Shown piece by piece: positions 58,960 through 59,014 of a stretch of DNA of 59,014 nt (its first letter is position 1; each line of letters opens with the position of its first letter). The notes under the pieces are model-generated. The model saw nothing but the letters and a program-made list of their open reading frames with translations, had not been told where the DNA came from and ran no database searches. The stretch is from contig DASSEV010000058.1 in assembly GCA_035695105.1 (NCBI GenBank), forward strand, positions 1 to 59,014, read 5' to 3'. The translations under genes were made by a program, and so were the position numbers. Source of the stretch: JAICYJ01 sp035695105. GTDB taxonomy: Bacteria > Actinomycetota > Thermoleophilia > Gaiellales > JAICJC01.

Positions 58960-59014
58960 CGGCCCTCGCCCCGCAGGCGCTGGAATACCAGCCGCGCACG
59001 CCGGCAGAGCGCCG
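58960..59014. other. Right-hand end, no gene seen
   Basis: 55 bp after the binding-protein stop, up to the window edge. The spacer before a probable permease gene; no motif recognised. Confidence 0.4.

Overview
The window is 59 kb of very GC-rich DNA with strong G/C bias at third codon positions, many GTG and TTG starts, and genes packed in translationally overlapping strings (ATGA/GTGA). Many operon-leading genes have a TANNNT -10 hexamer only 6-10 nt before the start codon and no Shine-Dalgarno sequence, i.e. they look leaderless. This, with the gene content (PucR regulator, NirA-type sulfite reductase, UgpC-type ABC ATPase, ROK regulator), points to an actinobacterium. A deep lineage such as Thermoleophilia is my guess, not something the sequence proves. 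No rRNA, tRNA, CRISPR array or prophage was seen.

Layout. 0-0.2 kb: start of a secreted beta-propeller protein cut by the window edge. 0.6-5.6 kb (minus): a six-gene coupled operon with an alpha/beta hydrolase, a small membrane protein, an FAD amine-oxidase-like protein, DUF1365, a cyclopropane-fatty-acid synthase and an SDR, apparently a lipid-modification pathway. 5.7-7.4 kb: an unknown protein and an MFS exporter, followed by two copies of a palindrome-containing intergenic repeat. 7.6-15.2 kb (minus): leuA-leuB-ilvB-ilvN-ilvC plus a coupled RNB ribonuclease. It is preceded by a good promoter, a 40-codon leucine-rich leader ORF and two hairpins, which look like a leucine attenuator. 15.3-17.8 kb: a small unknown protein, pgi and an AT-hook-like protein. 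17.8-27.3 kb: a divergent nitrogen locus with a saccharopine/lysine dehydrogenase, PucR regulator and class III aminotransferase on one side and gabT-potA-potD-potB-potC on the other, for polyamine/GABA/lysine use. 27.3-32.3 kb: a cupredoxin lipoprotein, an NlpC/P60 hydrolase, a GntR regulator diverging from a siroheme sulfite/nitrite reductase whose promoter spacer holds a palindrome, and a small membrane protein. 32.3-33.7 kb: a SAM-I riboswitch followed by a threonine-synthase-family gene. 33.8-38.4 kb: glycogen-debranching-like glycosidase, thioredoxin with a divergent ArsR regulator, LysM/lytic transglycosylase, aquaporin. 38.4-41.7 kb: TetR with a perfect 20-bp operator, Rieske oxygenase, unknown protein, acyl-CoA dehydrogenase. 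41.6-42.4 kb: a RAYT transposase with two adjacent 71-bp repeats (a REPtron). 42.5-44 kb: xseA-xseB with a 20-bp tandem duplication at their junction. 44.2-49 kb: UbiA-family prenyltransferase, proline dehydrogenase, a lower-GC patch with two small ORFs, DUF47-Pit phosphate transporter. 49.2-59 kb: an orphan response regulator, then an amino-sugar or glycoside locus: SIS isomerase/deaminase, NodB-type deacetylase, BadF/BadG kinase and ABC ATPase in one operon, GH4 glycosidase divergent from it, DegT aminotransferase, ROK regulator and a sugar-binding lipoprotein.

The last region is the best candidate for an undescribed system. Both divergent intergenic regions carry the same 19-bp operator (15 of 19 bases identical), tying all genes to the embedded ROK regulator. 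The combination of kinase, soluble deacetylase, SIS deaminase, GH4 enzyme and DegT transaminase suggests uptake and breakdown of an unusual N-acylated amino sugar or disaccharide. Other notable points are the SAM riboswitch on a ThrC-family gene close to a sulfite reductase, the leu leader, and the REPtron.
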